A stretch of DNA of 64,000 bases from JAIPDZ01 sp034522175. Its GTDB lineage: Bacteria; Desulfobacterota; DSM-4660; Desulfatiglandales; Desulfatiglandaceae. The notes under the pieces are model-generated. The model was not told the origin of the DNA, did no database searches, and saw only the letters and a list, made by a program, of their open reading frames with translations. Below are positions 27,442 through 35,835 of this stretch, piece after piece. The first letter of the stretch is position 1. The number at the start of each line of letters is the position of its first letter. Location: contig JAXHLQ010000001.1 in NCBI GenBank assembly GCA_034522175.1, positions 1,798,001 to 1,862,000 of the forward strand, in the 5' to 3' direction. A program made the position numbers and the translations under genes.

Positions 27442-28229
27442 CGCTCGTTACCGACTGTGAAACGCTCCATCTGAGGCTGCGGGACCTCAAGGTCACTGCT
27501 GAACAGGACAGTCTCTTTTCAGATGCTTTTTCAGTTGATGTCTTGAAGGGGGACTGCCGATATACAATTAAAGAGGGAGACGAGACATTCATTTCCTGCT
27601 GTGATCCTGAATGGGTCACGCTTTACGTGAATGAACTCGTCAATTTCCGACTTGCCCAACGGATGAAAGACTATGTCAAGATCCATGCTGCGTGTGGGTC
27701 TTATAATGGGAAACGCTTCCTGCTGGTTGGAGAAAAGGGAGCAGGCAAGACGACCTGCATAACGAGATGTCTTTTTGAAAATATAGCCGCTTGCGGTGAT
27801 GAAGAAGTCCTGGTGAAAGGATGTGAAGTGATCCCGCTGCCCCGGAAGTTTCACCTGAAGGAGGGAACCGTTCCTCTGGTTCCCCAACTGGGTTCTATTT
27901 GGAATCGACTCACCTCTTATCCCACGTCCTACGGGGTGAGGCTGTGCTTCTTTGATCCGCTGGATGCGTGTTTCAAATGGGAGACCAAATGGGGAGAAGT
28001 GGACACGATTTTTTATCTGGAGCCAAACCATGGGGAACTGACCCAGGTCGAGACGTGCCCACGCTGGCTGATGACCCAACGGATCATCTCGCAATCTCTG
28101 GATTTCGCTACGGATCCGGAATCGCAGATTGCCGACCTATGCGAGATAGTCGCTGGAAGTGATTGTTTTTTGATGGCGATAGGTGAGTTAGATGGGGCCG
28201 TAAGGACCATAAAAGGGGCGCTATCCTGA
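27438..28229 (+). CDS. HPr-kinase-related P-loop protein
   Basis: 263 residues from a GTG start overlapping the PqqD stop. The core IHAACGSYNGKRFLLVGEKG runs into AGKTT, a Walker A loop near residue 100 placed as in HPr kinase/phosphorylase and in the HprK-like kinases of lasso-peptide clusters. It is followed by GDEEVLVKG, which resembles the acidic strand of that family. It lacks the N-terminal domain of true HprK. HprK-related kinases that travel with a PqqD-like and a nucleotidyltransferase protein are a known orphan grouping; the substrate is unknown. Here the next gene encodes a small Ser-rich protein, a plausible target. Confidence 0.72.
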   Translation: MTLVTDCETLHLRLRDLKVTAEQDSLFSDAFSVDVLKGDCRYTIKEGDETFISCCDPEWVTLYVNELVNFRLAQRMKDYVKIHAACGSYNGKRFLLVGEKGAGKTTCITRCLFENIAACGDEEVLVKGCEVIPLPRKFHLKEGTVPLVPQLGSIWNRLTSYPTSYGVRLCFFDPLDACFKWETKWGEVDTIFYLEPNHGELTQVETCPRWLMTQRIISQSLDFATDPESQIADLCEIVAGSDCFLMAIGELDGAVRTIKGALS

Positions 28230-28305
28230 TTCTGATGTCTGTTGTGGCTGGCGTTGATGAGGAAAAACCCCTTTATCTTTTATTTTATTTAGGGAGGGAA
28301 AAAGG

Positions 28306-28569
28306 ATGGAAAAGAAACTCGTGGACGAGACGATTTTAGAGAAGGTAGATGGGACAAAGAGGGATTTCATCAAGAAGGTGGTTGTCGGGACGGCCTTTGC
28401 CGTACCTGTGATCAATTCTTTCTCGATGGAAGGGCTTAAGGTCAATTTAGGAACAGCGCCAGTCAGCGCAAAGGACAGCGGCGGCAAAGGCGATAGCGGC
28501 GGCAAAGGCGAAAGCGGCGGAAGCGGCGAAAGCGGCGGAAGCGTGGGGCCCAATGTCCCATCCAGTTAG
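28306..28569 (+). CDS. Small protein with Tat-like leader and Gly/Ser repeat tail; candidate modified-peptide precursor
   Basis: 87 residues. Residues 1-15 are charged. TKRDFIKK near residue 17 resembles a twin-arginine motif with Lys-Arg in place of Arg-Arg, followed by a hydrophobic stretch VVVGTAFAVPVI and SFSMEGL. The last 35 residues are simple repeats, SGGKGD, SGGKGE, SGGSGE, SGGS, ending GPNVPSS, and offer several serines. AGGGAGG lies ahead of ATG 28306, so it is well translated. The position directly after the PqqD and HprK-like genes and before a glycosyltransferase is that of a precursor peptide. No sequence family recognised; function is inference. Confidence 0.7.
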   Translation: MEKKLVDETILEKVDGTKRDFIKKVVVGTAFAVPVINSFSMEGLKVNLGTAPVSAKDSGGKGDSGGKGESGGSGESGGSVGPNVPSS

Positions 28570-28634
28570 CAGCCGGTTCTGTTCATTGGGCACAGGCGCT
28601 GTCCATTTCAGGGAAAATATTAAGGGCGAAAAGA

Positions 28635-29380
28635 ATGGCCACGGACCATTGCCGTATTTCTGCCTGTCTCACTGTCAAGAACGAAGAGCGCTTTCTTGAG
28701 GGATGCCTTGATTCCATCAAACACGTGGTAGATGAGATCATTATCGGGGATACCGGGTCAACGGATCACACCCCGGCCATCGCCCGCCGATGGGTACACG
28801 ACTCTACCACATTCCGTGGACCGGTGACTTCTCAGATGCCAGAAACCGGGTCCTTGACCTGGCCACAGGGGATTGGATTTTATCCGTGGATGCGGACGAG
28901 AGACTGCGCTTTGTCTCTCGTTCGGAAATCGAGCAGTCCCTGAACGACCCCGCCAACATTGCCTATCATGTCTCATTGCATCCCAAGACCGGATGGACCG
29001 GGATGTGGGTCCTTCGGCTCTTTCGGAATGATCCTGAAATCCGTTTCAGGGGCATTTTTCACGAGACACCGTGGAAGGGGCTGGAGAAAGTCCTCTCCAG
29101 GGATGCCAAGGAACTCGGCTTCAGTTGTCTGGTATTGGATCATTTGGGCTACGATGACGCGGATAATCAGCGTGAAAAGCTCATGCGTAATCGTTTCCTC
29201 CTTCTAAAAGAAATCGAGATAAACCCTGCCAATGCCTATGATTCCCTGGCCACCTGCCATTTCAAAATCGGAAATTATACGGAAGCCCAAAAGTATTTTG
29301 AGCAGGCGGAAAAATCCGGTCCGAATCCCATGGAGTATAAAGTGAAAAGACAGCTCTGTGAGGCTATGATGAGCCCCTGA
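28635..29380 (+). CDS. Family 2 glycosyltransferase with C-terminal TPR-like region (one apparent frameshift)
   Basis: GT-A fold: ISACLTVKNEERFLEGCLDSI at the start, EIIIGDTGSTDHT for nucleotide binding, then DWILSVDADERL (metal-binding DxD) after a break at a GGG run (28792-28794). Adding one G joins ARRW to GTRLYHIPWTGDFSDARN. The corrected length is ~248 residues. The end (AYDSLATCHFKIGNYTEAQKYFEQAEK) is a single TPR-like helix pair. This layout is that of SunS-like and related GT2 enzymes, some of which glycosylate peptides. It follows the small Gly/Ser protein gene by 65 bases. Confidence 0.82.
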
Positions 29381-29419
29381 TCAATTACCTACCCACGCAT
29401 CCTCAACTCTGATCTCGCC

Positions 29420-30839
29420 TTACACTCTGGAGTCCGGGGATTTAAGCCACAGATCGAGGGTATAACCGCTGTGGCCCTGCCGATATTTGAGCCGGTACCA
29501 GAAAGATGGAAGATAGACCCGCCCGTAACTACACATAAGAGAAGCGAGTCTTACAGGGAAGTAAAGCCAGACACGTGCCGAAGATGCGGGAACACCATAG
29601 CGGGAGGCGAGTTCCCGTCGCGAGATGGGTATGCGCTTTAGGAAAAAGGCCAGTTTTTTGAAAATTCCATCGCCGGGCTTGAAAATCTGGATTTTTCCCG
29701 GATATTTCATTCCCGTATAAAGCGGCGTTTCCTTTTCTTTAGCCAAGATCCGTCTTATGCCTTGATGGAGAATTCTGTCACCCGGTGCTTTACCCCTAAT
29801 CCTCTGTGAGAGATAACCCGGGATATCTGTACTCAGGAGTTCTTGGGAGAGACCCAGCATCAGATAGAGGTACTTCTCGATTCCCCATTTCCGGGCACGG
29901 GCTTGAAGCCGATCCCAGTCAATCTCTTTGGAAAACAGGTGAGTCACGACCGCCACATCACAGCACGGCCTCAACCCGAAACAGCTTCAGGTGATGATAG
30001 TAGGCGTCGTGAACCGAGATGTGGAGGATGAGGTCTTCGGGAGACAGGACCAAGACCGTCTGGCCGTTGAGATTTTCTTGACGTGCTCTCTCCCACAGTC
30101 CTTCCGTGTCAATGGCAAACGGGCTGGCGTTTCTGACGATTGCCCAGTGGACTTCCAGATTCTGAATGGTCTCCGGATTTGAATAGTTCAGATGCATATG
30201 ATGGGTCTTGTACCACTCAATGACCGCCCCACTGTCGGAAAGCTCCCTTTTTTCTTCGGAATCTTCCCACACGGTCATTCCCAGGTCCGGGTACCTATAC
30301 CCCGCTTCAAGCAATACCCGGTCGGCCTTTTGAAAGTCTTCCTTCCGGACCAGAATATCGATGTCCGCCATCCAACGCATGCCGAGGTCCTGATATACGA
30401 AGGGGGTCAGATGTGCCCCTTTAAGGAGGATCACCTCAACTTCCGCCTCTGCCAGCAACCCAATGAGCTTTGTCAGATCAGAGAAATATGACTGGTTGAC
30501 CAAATAGGTCTTGACATAGGCCGCTTCGATGGCTTTCAGGACAGGCTCCGGAATATTTAGCCCGGGCTGGCTATCCTGATGCTTCGGTAAGATGCGGTAC
30601 ACCATTGGAGCGATGTTCCAGGTTAACGCGGCTTCGAAAACCGCATTCCACTTGATATCGGGGGGACAAGGACCGGAAACACAGGCACGGCTGCCCCCGG
30701 AGAACTCGCTCCGGAGGCAGTTGAGGATGAGGTGTTCTTCGGGTGACAGGGACGGAGTAAAGATATCTGATGGAGTCACAATTTGCCGCTGCTGAGATGA
30801 CGGTGTTGGAAAACCGCCCCTGGTTGCAGTTGAAATCAA
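29420..30839 (-). CDS. Nucleotidyltransferase-family protein of the PqqD/HprK-related kinase grouping (one apparent frameshift)
   Basis: The corrected product is ~472 residues. The N-terminal half has helical segments and then the nucleotidyltransferase-like core VILLKGAHLTPFVYQDLGMR and WMADIDILVRKEDFQKADRV, with the D-I-D metal pair. Later come EVHWAI and LILHISVHDAYYHHLKLF. The frame breaks at CCC 29975-29977; dropping one base gives LFRLRPCCDVAVVTHL, then EIDWDRLQARARKWG, as expected for the NTP_transf_5-type family. Such proteins accompany PqqD and HprK-like kinases, including in some lasso-peptide clusters. It ends 40 bases from the convergent glycosyltransferase. Confidence 0.75.
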
Positions 30840-30872
30840 CCAGGAGGTTCTCGATGAATTCAGGGGCTAATG

Positions 30873-31409
30873 TTACCGTCCCTTCGATTCCGCTTCCATG
30901 AATGCATTCCCGCTGTAGTCAATCGCCTTTTTCACCTGCTCTTTGATCTCGGGATCAGTTACGAGGAGTTTGAACTCGCGCCTGCCTGACTCAGCCGCAA
31001 ATCCAATGCCTTGTTTGACCTTATTCTTCACCTTGGCAAATCTCTCTTTGTCAAAAACAAAATCGTTAGTCTGCCTGAGGGCCTCGCTGACCGCATACTG
31101 CATTGCGTTTTTGACCCGTTGTTTTAGTTCGGGGCTCCTCAAGGCATGCTTTATCTCAGATTTTGCCTCCCGTGCCGTAAATGCGATGCCTTTCTTGATA
31201 TTGTTCTTGACAGCGGCAGTGACGCCCTTGTCCTGTACAAACTGAAAAGATTGATGAATAGCCGACTGGACGCCATATTCAACGGCATCCTTGACATGTC
31301 CCTTGAGTATCCCCACTGCCACGAGAAATACCAGGATTGATATAATCCCCCAGGGTATTGCCATGACCAGTTGTCTGACAAAAATGCTTCCCAATCCATC
31401 TTCTTTCAT
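30873..31409 (-). CDS. Membrane-anchored helical protein with an internal duplication
   Basis: 178 residues from ATG 31409 (GGAGGG upstream). One TM helix lies near residues 15-36 (PWGIISILVFLVAVGIL). The rest is two copies of a ~60-residue helical unit: YGVQSAIHQSFQFVQDKG through IKKGIAFTAREAKSEIKH, and YAVSEALRQTNDFVFDKE through VKQGIGFAAESGRREFKL. Charged, soluble arms probably reach into one compartment. No family recognised. It lies in the glycan operon between a glycosyltransferase and the nucleotidyltransferase. Confidence 0.7.
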   Translation of the reverse strand: MKEDGLGSIFVRQLVMAIPWGIISILVFLVAVGILKGHVKDAVEYGVQSAIHQSFQFVQDKGVTAAVKNNIKKGIAFTAREAKSEIKHALRSPELKQRVKNAMQYAVSEALRQTNDFVFDKERFAKVKNKVKQGIGFAAESGRREFKLLVTDPEIKEQVKKAIDYSGNAFMEAESKGR

Positions 31410-31499
31410 CGTCTTACCCTCCTCTCTGTTTTCCCGGTGAATAATGGTTGAATTTAGCATGCCTTGGTTAAAAAAGATAGGCTTTTATATAGCGCTCCT

Positions 31500-32789
31500 T
31501 CAGTTACACTTTTCCCTCTGTTTCTGGTTCAGGTAAAATTTGACCCCGGATAAGCACCCAAGGATCTCACTTTTCAGGGTGCTCTTCCTCCCAGAAAAAC
31601 CATATAAAAGGCCGTGAATCATCAATCCCGCGTAGTATACGGGTAGACTGAGAAGCATTCGACGGAGATTTCCCCAGTGTCTGTGCCGTTCAAACTGAAT
31701 CAGCAGGGCTGTCACATGGCCGCGCATGTAATAAAAGAGCTGTCGATGAAATGCCTCCATCTCCGGTCGATGATAATGATAAACCACTGCGGTAGGCACA
31801 TAATGGCAGATCCCTCCCCGCGCCAGAATTCGATACCACATCTCGGAATCCCCGCTGCATCCGGCTGCGCCCACATCCAAGCGTTCATCAAACAGCCCTA
31901 CATCATCAAATACCCTGCGCCGAAAGGCCATGTTGGCGCCTGCACCAATCTCCAACACCGGGACACCCCGAGATCTAAATCTCTCAAAAAACTGTCTACC
32001 AAAAACTTTGTCCTGGTATCCCCTTCCAAATCCCCAGTGGGTCTCGAACAGATACTGGGCTTGGGTTTTCAGCTCGGCCGGAAGTGCAAGACCCGTAACC
32101 GCCATGACACCGAGATCAACAAAGGCCCCTTGAATGGCATCAAGCCAATCCCCATGGACGGTTACGTCATCATCCACAAAAGCAATGATGTCGCCGCTGC
32201 TCTGGCGTATGCCTTTGTTCCGGGCCACATTCAGACCCGGCTTGGGCTCATAAACATAGTGGACATCACCAAACCCGGCGGTGACTGTGCAGGTTTCATC
32301 GGACCGGGATGCGTTGTCCACCACGCAAATCTCATCGGGTTTGTGTGAGAGATTCTGAAGAGACCCAAGACATCTTGCCAACTGTGCCGGGCGATCCCTT
32401 GTACAGACAATAACGGAAACCGAAGGGGCCTTGGACGCCTTGAAAGAGAGAGCTATCCTTTCTTCGAGAAGGCTTAGCGGTTTTCCCATTTCTGTCAGGG
32501 TTTTGATGTCGCCTGCAAACCCTGAAAAGCTATCCGTTGATGTCGACACCTCGATGAAACCACCCATCAGATAACTCTCGACAGCAGGCGTGATGGCTGT
32601 AAGTGCACGTTCTGTGATATTTACAGGGGACATGGGTAATTCGCTGAGTGGAACCCAGGAATGTCCCAAGGGAATATTTTGCCACCAAAACACCACAAAG
32701 AGGCCGGCTATATCCGGTACCGGATGAATGCTCGGAAGTTCTCTGCTCAAATCTATGTGCAATATTTTCAAGGGGTTAAAACTGCTCAT
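31500..32789 (-). CDS. Family 2 glycosyltransferase with extra N-terminal domain (paralogue A)
   Basis: 429 residues. Residues ~1-110 are a small beta-rich domain shared with the genes at 32786 and 35832 (here KILHIDLSRELPS and IPLGHSWVPLSELP). The GT-A domain then has SVIVCTRDRPAQLARCLGSL, ICVVDNASRSDET, the metal site IAFVDDDVTVHGDW and the acceptor loop GAAGCSGDSEMWYR. A C-terminal amphipathic or membrane-associated stretch follows. It overlaps paralogue B by 4 bases (ATGA). It probably adds a sugar to a lipid-linked or peptide acceptor; the sugar is unknown. Confidence 0.87.
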   Translation of the reverse strand: MSSFNPLKILHIDLSRELPSIHPVPDIAGLFVVFWWQNIPLGHSWVPLSELPMSPVNITERALTAITPAVESYLMGGFIEVSTSTDSFSGFAGDIKTLTEMGKPLSLLEERIALSFKASKAPSVSVIVCTRDRPAQLARCLGSLQNLSHKPDEICVVDNASRSDETCTVTAGFGDVHYVYEPKPGLNVARNKGIRQSSGDIIAFVDDDVTVHGDWLDAIQGAFVDLGVMAVTGLALPAELKTQAQYLFETHWGFGRGYQDKVFGRQFFERFRSRGVPVLEIGAGANMAFRRRVFDDVGLFDERLDVGAAGCSGDSEMWYRILARGGICHYVPTAVVYHYHRPEMEAFHRQLFYYMRGHVTALLIQFERHRHWGNLRRMLLSLPVYYAGLMIHGLLYGFSGRKSTLKSEILGCLSGVKFYLNQKQREKCN

Positions 32790-34033
32790 GGGAATTGTTT
32801 TCGGACACGATGAATACGCTTGATGGATCGTCTGTATTCGCCCATAATTCCTACCATGCCTCCTGCCATCTCTGTCAGGATCATGTAAAAAGGAAAAGGT
32901 TTACGTCTCAAAACGGCGAATATCAGTTCACTAAAACGCAAGCCAAACCATGCGCGCACCAGGTATCGAATCCTGGGTCGCTCTGTAGGATTTTTATGAC
33001 GCCACTTATCTGCCAGAGCCATTACCCCCAATCCCCAGCTCCAGTATTGCTGGATCAAGGCCTTTCTTTCCCTTCGATGGTCATGAAAAACAAGGAATGC
33101 TGGCTTATACACAATTTGATGCCCCTCCCGAATGAGCCGATAAAAAATATCGTGATCCCCACCTGCGGGAAGTGGCGGCCCCGTATCCAGGGCCTCATCG
33201 AATCCGTTTAATTGGTTCAGGATATGCCGCTGAAAGGCCATGTTGGCCCCGGTTCCAAAAACACCGGCATTCAAGGGGTATTCGGGATGCCCCGGTAAGG
33301 TCTGACCATAACAGATAGTGTCAAATCCCCTTCGAAAACCGCCCCTTTGTTCAAAAAGAACCTGGGCTGCGGTAGCCAGTTCATAGGGAAGCACCTGGCC
33401 CGTGAACGCAGCCGCATCCGGATACTCGATCCAGGCTGCCATCAGCCCCTCAAGCCAGCCGCCATCTACTACCACATCGTCGTCTATGAAAGCCAGAAGG
33501 TCGCCCTGAGCCTCCTTTAGGGCTCGGTTGCGGGAAAAATCCAGCCCCGGTCTGGGTTCCATGGTATAATCAACACCTGGTACGGATTCAACTAATGCTT
33601 GGGTTACTTTGGTAGACGGGGCATTGTCCACCACCAAAATAGAGCTGGATACCGGGACCCCGAAGGCAGCCCGCTCTATACGCAGCAGTGACTTAAGACA
33701 TCGGGCCAATTGTCGAGGACGGTCCCGGGTGCATATGGCCACCGTAAGGGAGGGCAGTCGTGTGCATTTGACCGGCGGTGTCAATTCATCACGAATACGG
33801 GCCTTAAGAAGGGAAATGCTGCTCTTTCGATTGATCCAACCAATCAGTTCACGAGATGTAAAAGGTTTGTCCTTCGGCAATGGCTCCATCCAAAAATCGA
33901 CCGGCCTGCTTTTCAGCCGGACCAATACAGCCATACCTGATGCATTCTCCGGGATGCTCATAGCGGGTATCGGCTGAAGCGCTTCAATATCCAGCAGGAC
34001 ATATTTCTTGGGGATGCTCCTTGAAAATATCAT
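32786..34033 (-). CDS. Family 2 glycosyltransferase with extra N-terminal domain (paralogue B)
   Basis: 415 residues with the same two-domain plan as paralogue A: N-terminal KYVLLDIEALQPIP and RPVDFWMEPLPK, then the catalytic core SLTVAICTRDRPRQLARCLKSL, ILVVDNAPSTK, LLAFIDDDVVVDGGW and GGDHDIFYRLI. Identity to A is clear but moderate, so the copies are old. It overlaps both neighbours by 4 bases, the ABC exporter upstream and paralogue A downstream, which indicates translational coupling. Confidence 0.88.
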   Translation of the reverse strand: MIFSRSIPKKYVLLDIEALQPIPAMSIPENASGMAVLVRLKSRPVDFWMEPLPKDKPFTSRELIGWINRKSSISLLKARIRDELTPPVKCTRLPSLTVAICTRDRPRQLARCLKSLLRIERAAFGVPVSSSILVVDNAPSTKVTQALVESVPGVDYTMEPRPGLDFSRNRALKEAQGDLLAFIDDDVVVDGGWLEGLMAAWIEYPDAAAFTGQVLPYELATAAQVLFEQRGGFRRGFDTICYGQTLPGHPEYPLNAGVFGTGANMAFQRHILNQLNGFDEALDTGPPLPAGGDHDIFYRLIREGHQIVYKPAFLVFHDHRRERKALIQQYWSWGLGVMALADKWRHKNPTERPRIRYLVRAWFGLRFSELIFAVLRRKPFPFYMILTEMAGGMVGIMGEYRRSIKRIHRVRKQFP

Positions 34034-35835
34034 TTCATCTGATCGGGGAATTGCAAATCATAAAGCTTGGCAAACAATCCCCGGTGGTCCAGAAGTTCTT
34101 GGAGATTTCCCTGTTCGCATATACGGCCGTCATCCAGGACGATAATATGATCTGCCTGTTTTATGGTGGAGAACCGATGGGCAATAACAATAACCGTGCA
34201 GCGATGGTCTAGCTTATCTAAGGCATCCTGAATCAGGTGTTCGGATAGGGCATCCAGAACACTGGTGGCTTCGTCTAAGATCAGGATTTCCGGTTTGCGA
34301 ACAAGGGCACGGGCCAGCGAGATCCGCTGCTGTTGGCCTCCGGAAAGACGAATGCCCCGATCCCCCACTACTGTATCATATCCGTCAGGGAGCCGGGAAA
34401 TAAAGACATGGGCATCGGCCTGCCGTGCTGCTCGTTCGATATCTTTCGCTGTGGCATCAGGGTGGCCATAAGCGATATTCTGCCGAATGGTCGCATCAAA
34501 GAGGTACACATCCTGACTTACCAAAGCCATCTGCTTGCGCCACATGACAAGGTCCAAATCCTTCAGAGAATGATCGTCGGCGACGATGTCACCCTGAGTG
34601 GGATTGTGGAGACGAAGAAGGAGCTTAACTATAGTGGATTTACCTCCCCCGGAAGGGCCCACCAAGGCTGTGGTTATCCCTGAACGGATAAAAAAACAAA
34701 CATCCTGAAGCGCTGGCGGTTTGTTTCGTTCATAATGGAACCACACATGCGCAAAACGGATCTCATTTTCCAGGCCATGAAAAGAAATCTTCCCGGAAAC
34801 GGACTCAAGCTGACGGGTTTCCTCCAGCAGAGATTTGACGTCTTTCACAGAACCGGCCAAGGAACGCAGACTGACCCGCTGCTCATCCAGTTCTTTGATC
34901 TTGGGTTGGAGCCGGTATAAGACAAAAATGAATACCAAAAGGGGCGTTAATCCATTTGGCGTTTGAAGCATGGTAAAGAGGACATATACCAGGAGCCCCC
35001 CTGCCAATACCTCATAAACCGGATTCACCAGACCTGAACTGACCATGAGCTTCATATGCACCCGACTGATCCGAATGGATTCCTCATCAAATCGTTTTTG
35101 CTCCCACCGCTCCCGACCAAAGGCCCGAACCACCTTCATGCCCTCAATAGCCTGAACCAACCGCTTGGAAAACCTGGCATTGGCCTTGGTCAGCTGGGTG
35201 CTAAGCGATTTTGCGTGGCGTGTGAGCAACCGGACCGCTATTGAAACAATGGCCATGAACCCTATGACCAACAGCGTCAACTTCCACGAAATCAGGAAGA
35301 GAAGCAGGGCATAAACCCCGATCATGCATACGGAGATAATCAGACCCACCAGCGTGGAGAGGGCGTTACTGGTCCGCCAGGTTTCTGTGGATAGGGTGTT
35401 GAACAGCTTGCCGGCAGACCTTTGTTCAATAAAATTGAATTTCACACCCAAAAGCTGTGCAAACAAGATTGATCGAAGTCGATGGGTGATCCGCATATCG
35501 AGCCAACCAAAGAGTGTAGCGGTACCAAACGAAAGCAATGCCTTTACTAAAATGGCGCCTAAAATACATGCAGCAATGGTCACAAGACGTTGCTCTTTGG
35601 GGATTTGGTTGAATAATCCGGAGAGAGTATCTGTCAACCAAATCGCCGTATCCGGATGAAATGCCGGTTCTTCCAATGCATGTAAAAAGGGGATAAACAG
35701 GCTGATCCCGATTCCCTCTGACAAAGAAGAAAGGATCCCCAGAATAACGATAGCAGGCACGGCCCATGGGTAGAAGCCGAAAAAAGAAAAAAGGATCCCG
35801 ATTGCGTTGAAATTCTTTTGTATTCTTGATTTCAA
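34030..35835 (-). CDS. ABC exporter, fused membrane and ATPase domains (MsbA-like)
   Basis: 601 residues. Six TM helices lie within residues ~20-320, then the ATPase: Walker A VGPSGGGKSTIVK near 393, signature RLSGGQQQRISLAR near 498, Walker B EILILDEATSVLD and the switch His in VIAHRFSTI. There is no C39 peptidase domain at the N-terminus, so it does not cleave a leader itself. Lying inside the glycosyltransferase run with 4-base overlaps on both sides, it likely flips or exports the glycan or glycopeptide product. Confidence 0.92.
   Translation of the reverse strand: MKSRIQKNFNAIGILFSFFGFYPWAVPAIVILGILSSLSEGIGISLFIPFLHALEEPAFHPDTAIWLTDTLSGLFNQIPKEQRLVTIAACILGAILVKALLSFGTATLFGWLDMRITHRLRSILFAQLLGVKFNFIEQRSAGKLFNTLSTETWRTSNALSTLVGLIISVCMIGVYALLLFLISWKLTLLVIGFMAIVSIAVRLLTRHAKSLSTQLTKANARFSKRLVQAIEGMKVVRAFGRERWEQKRFDEESIRISRVHMKLMVSSGLVNPVYEVLAGGLLVYVLFTMLQTPNGLTPLLVFIFVLYRLQPKIKELDEQRVSLRSLAGSVKDVKSLLEETRQLESVSGKISFHGLENEIRFAHVWFHYERNKPPALQDVCFFIRSGITTALVGPSGGGKSTIVKLLLRLHNPTQGDIVADDHSLKDLDLVMWRKQMALVSQDVYLFDATIRQNIAYGHPDATAKDIERAARQADAHVFISRLPDGYDTVVGDRGIRLSGGQQQRISLARALVRKPEILILDEATSVLDALSEHLIQDALDKLDHRCTVIVIAHRFSTIKQADHIIVLDDGRICEQGNLQELLDHRGLFAKLYDLQFPDQMK

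Noticed and set aside
28221..28553. Minus-strand frame with PPLSPLPPLSPLPPLS repeats
   Set aside because: It is the antisense of the SGG-repeat tail of the plus-strand small protein, which has a strong ribosome site and cluster context.
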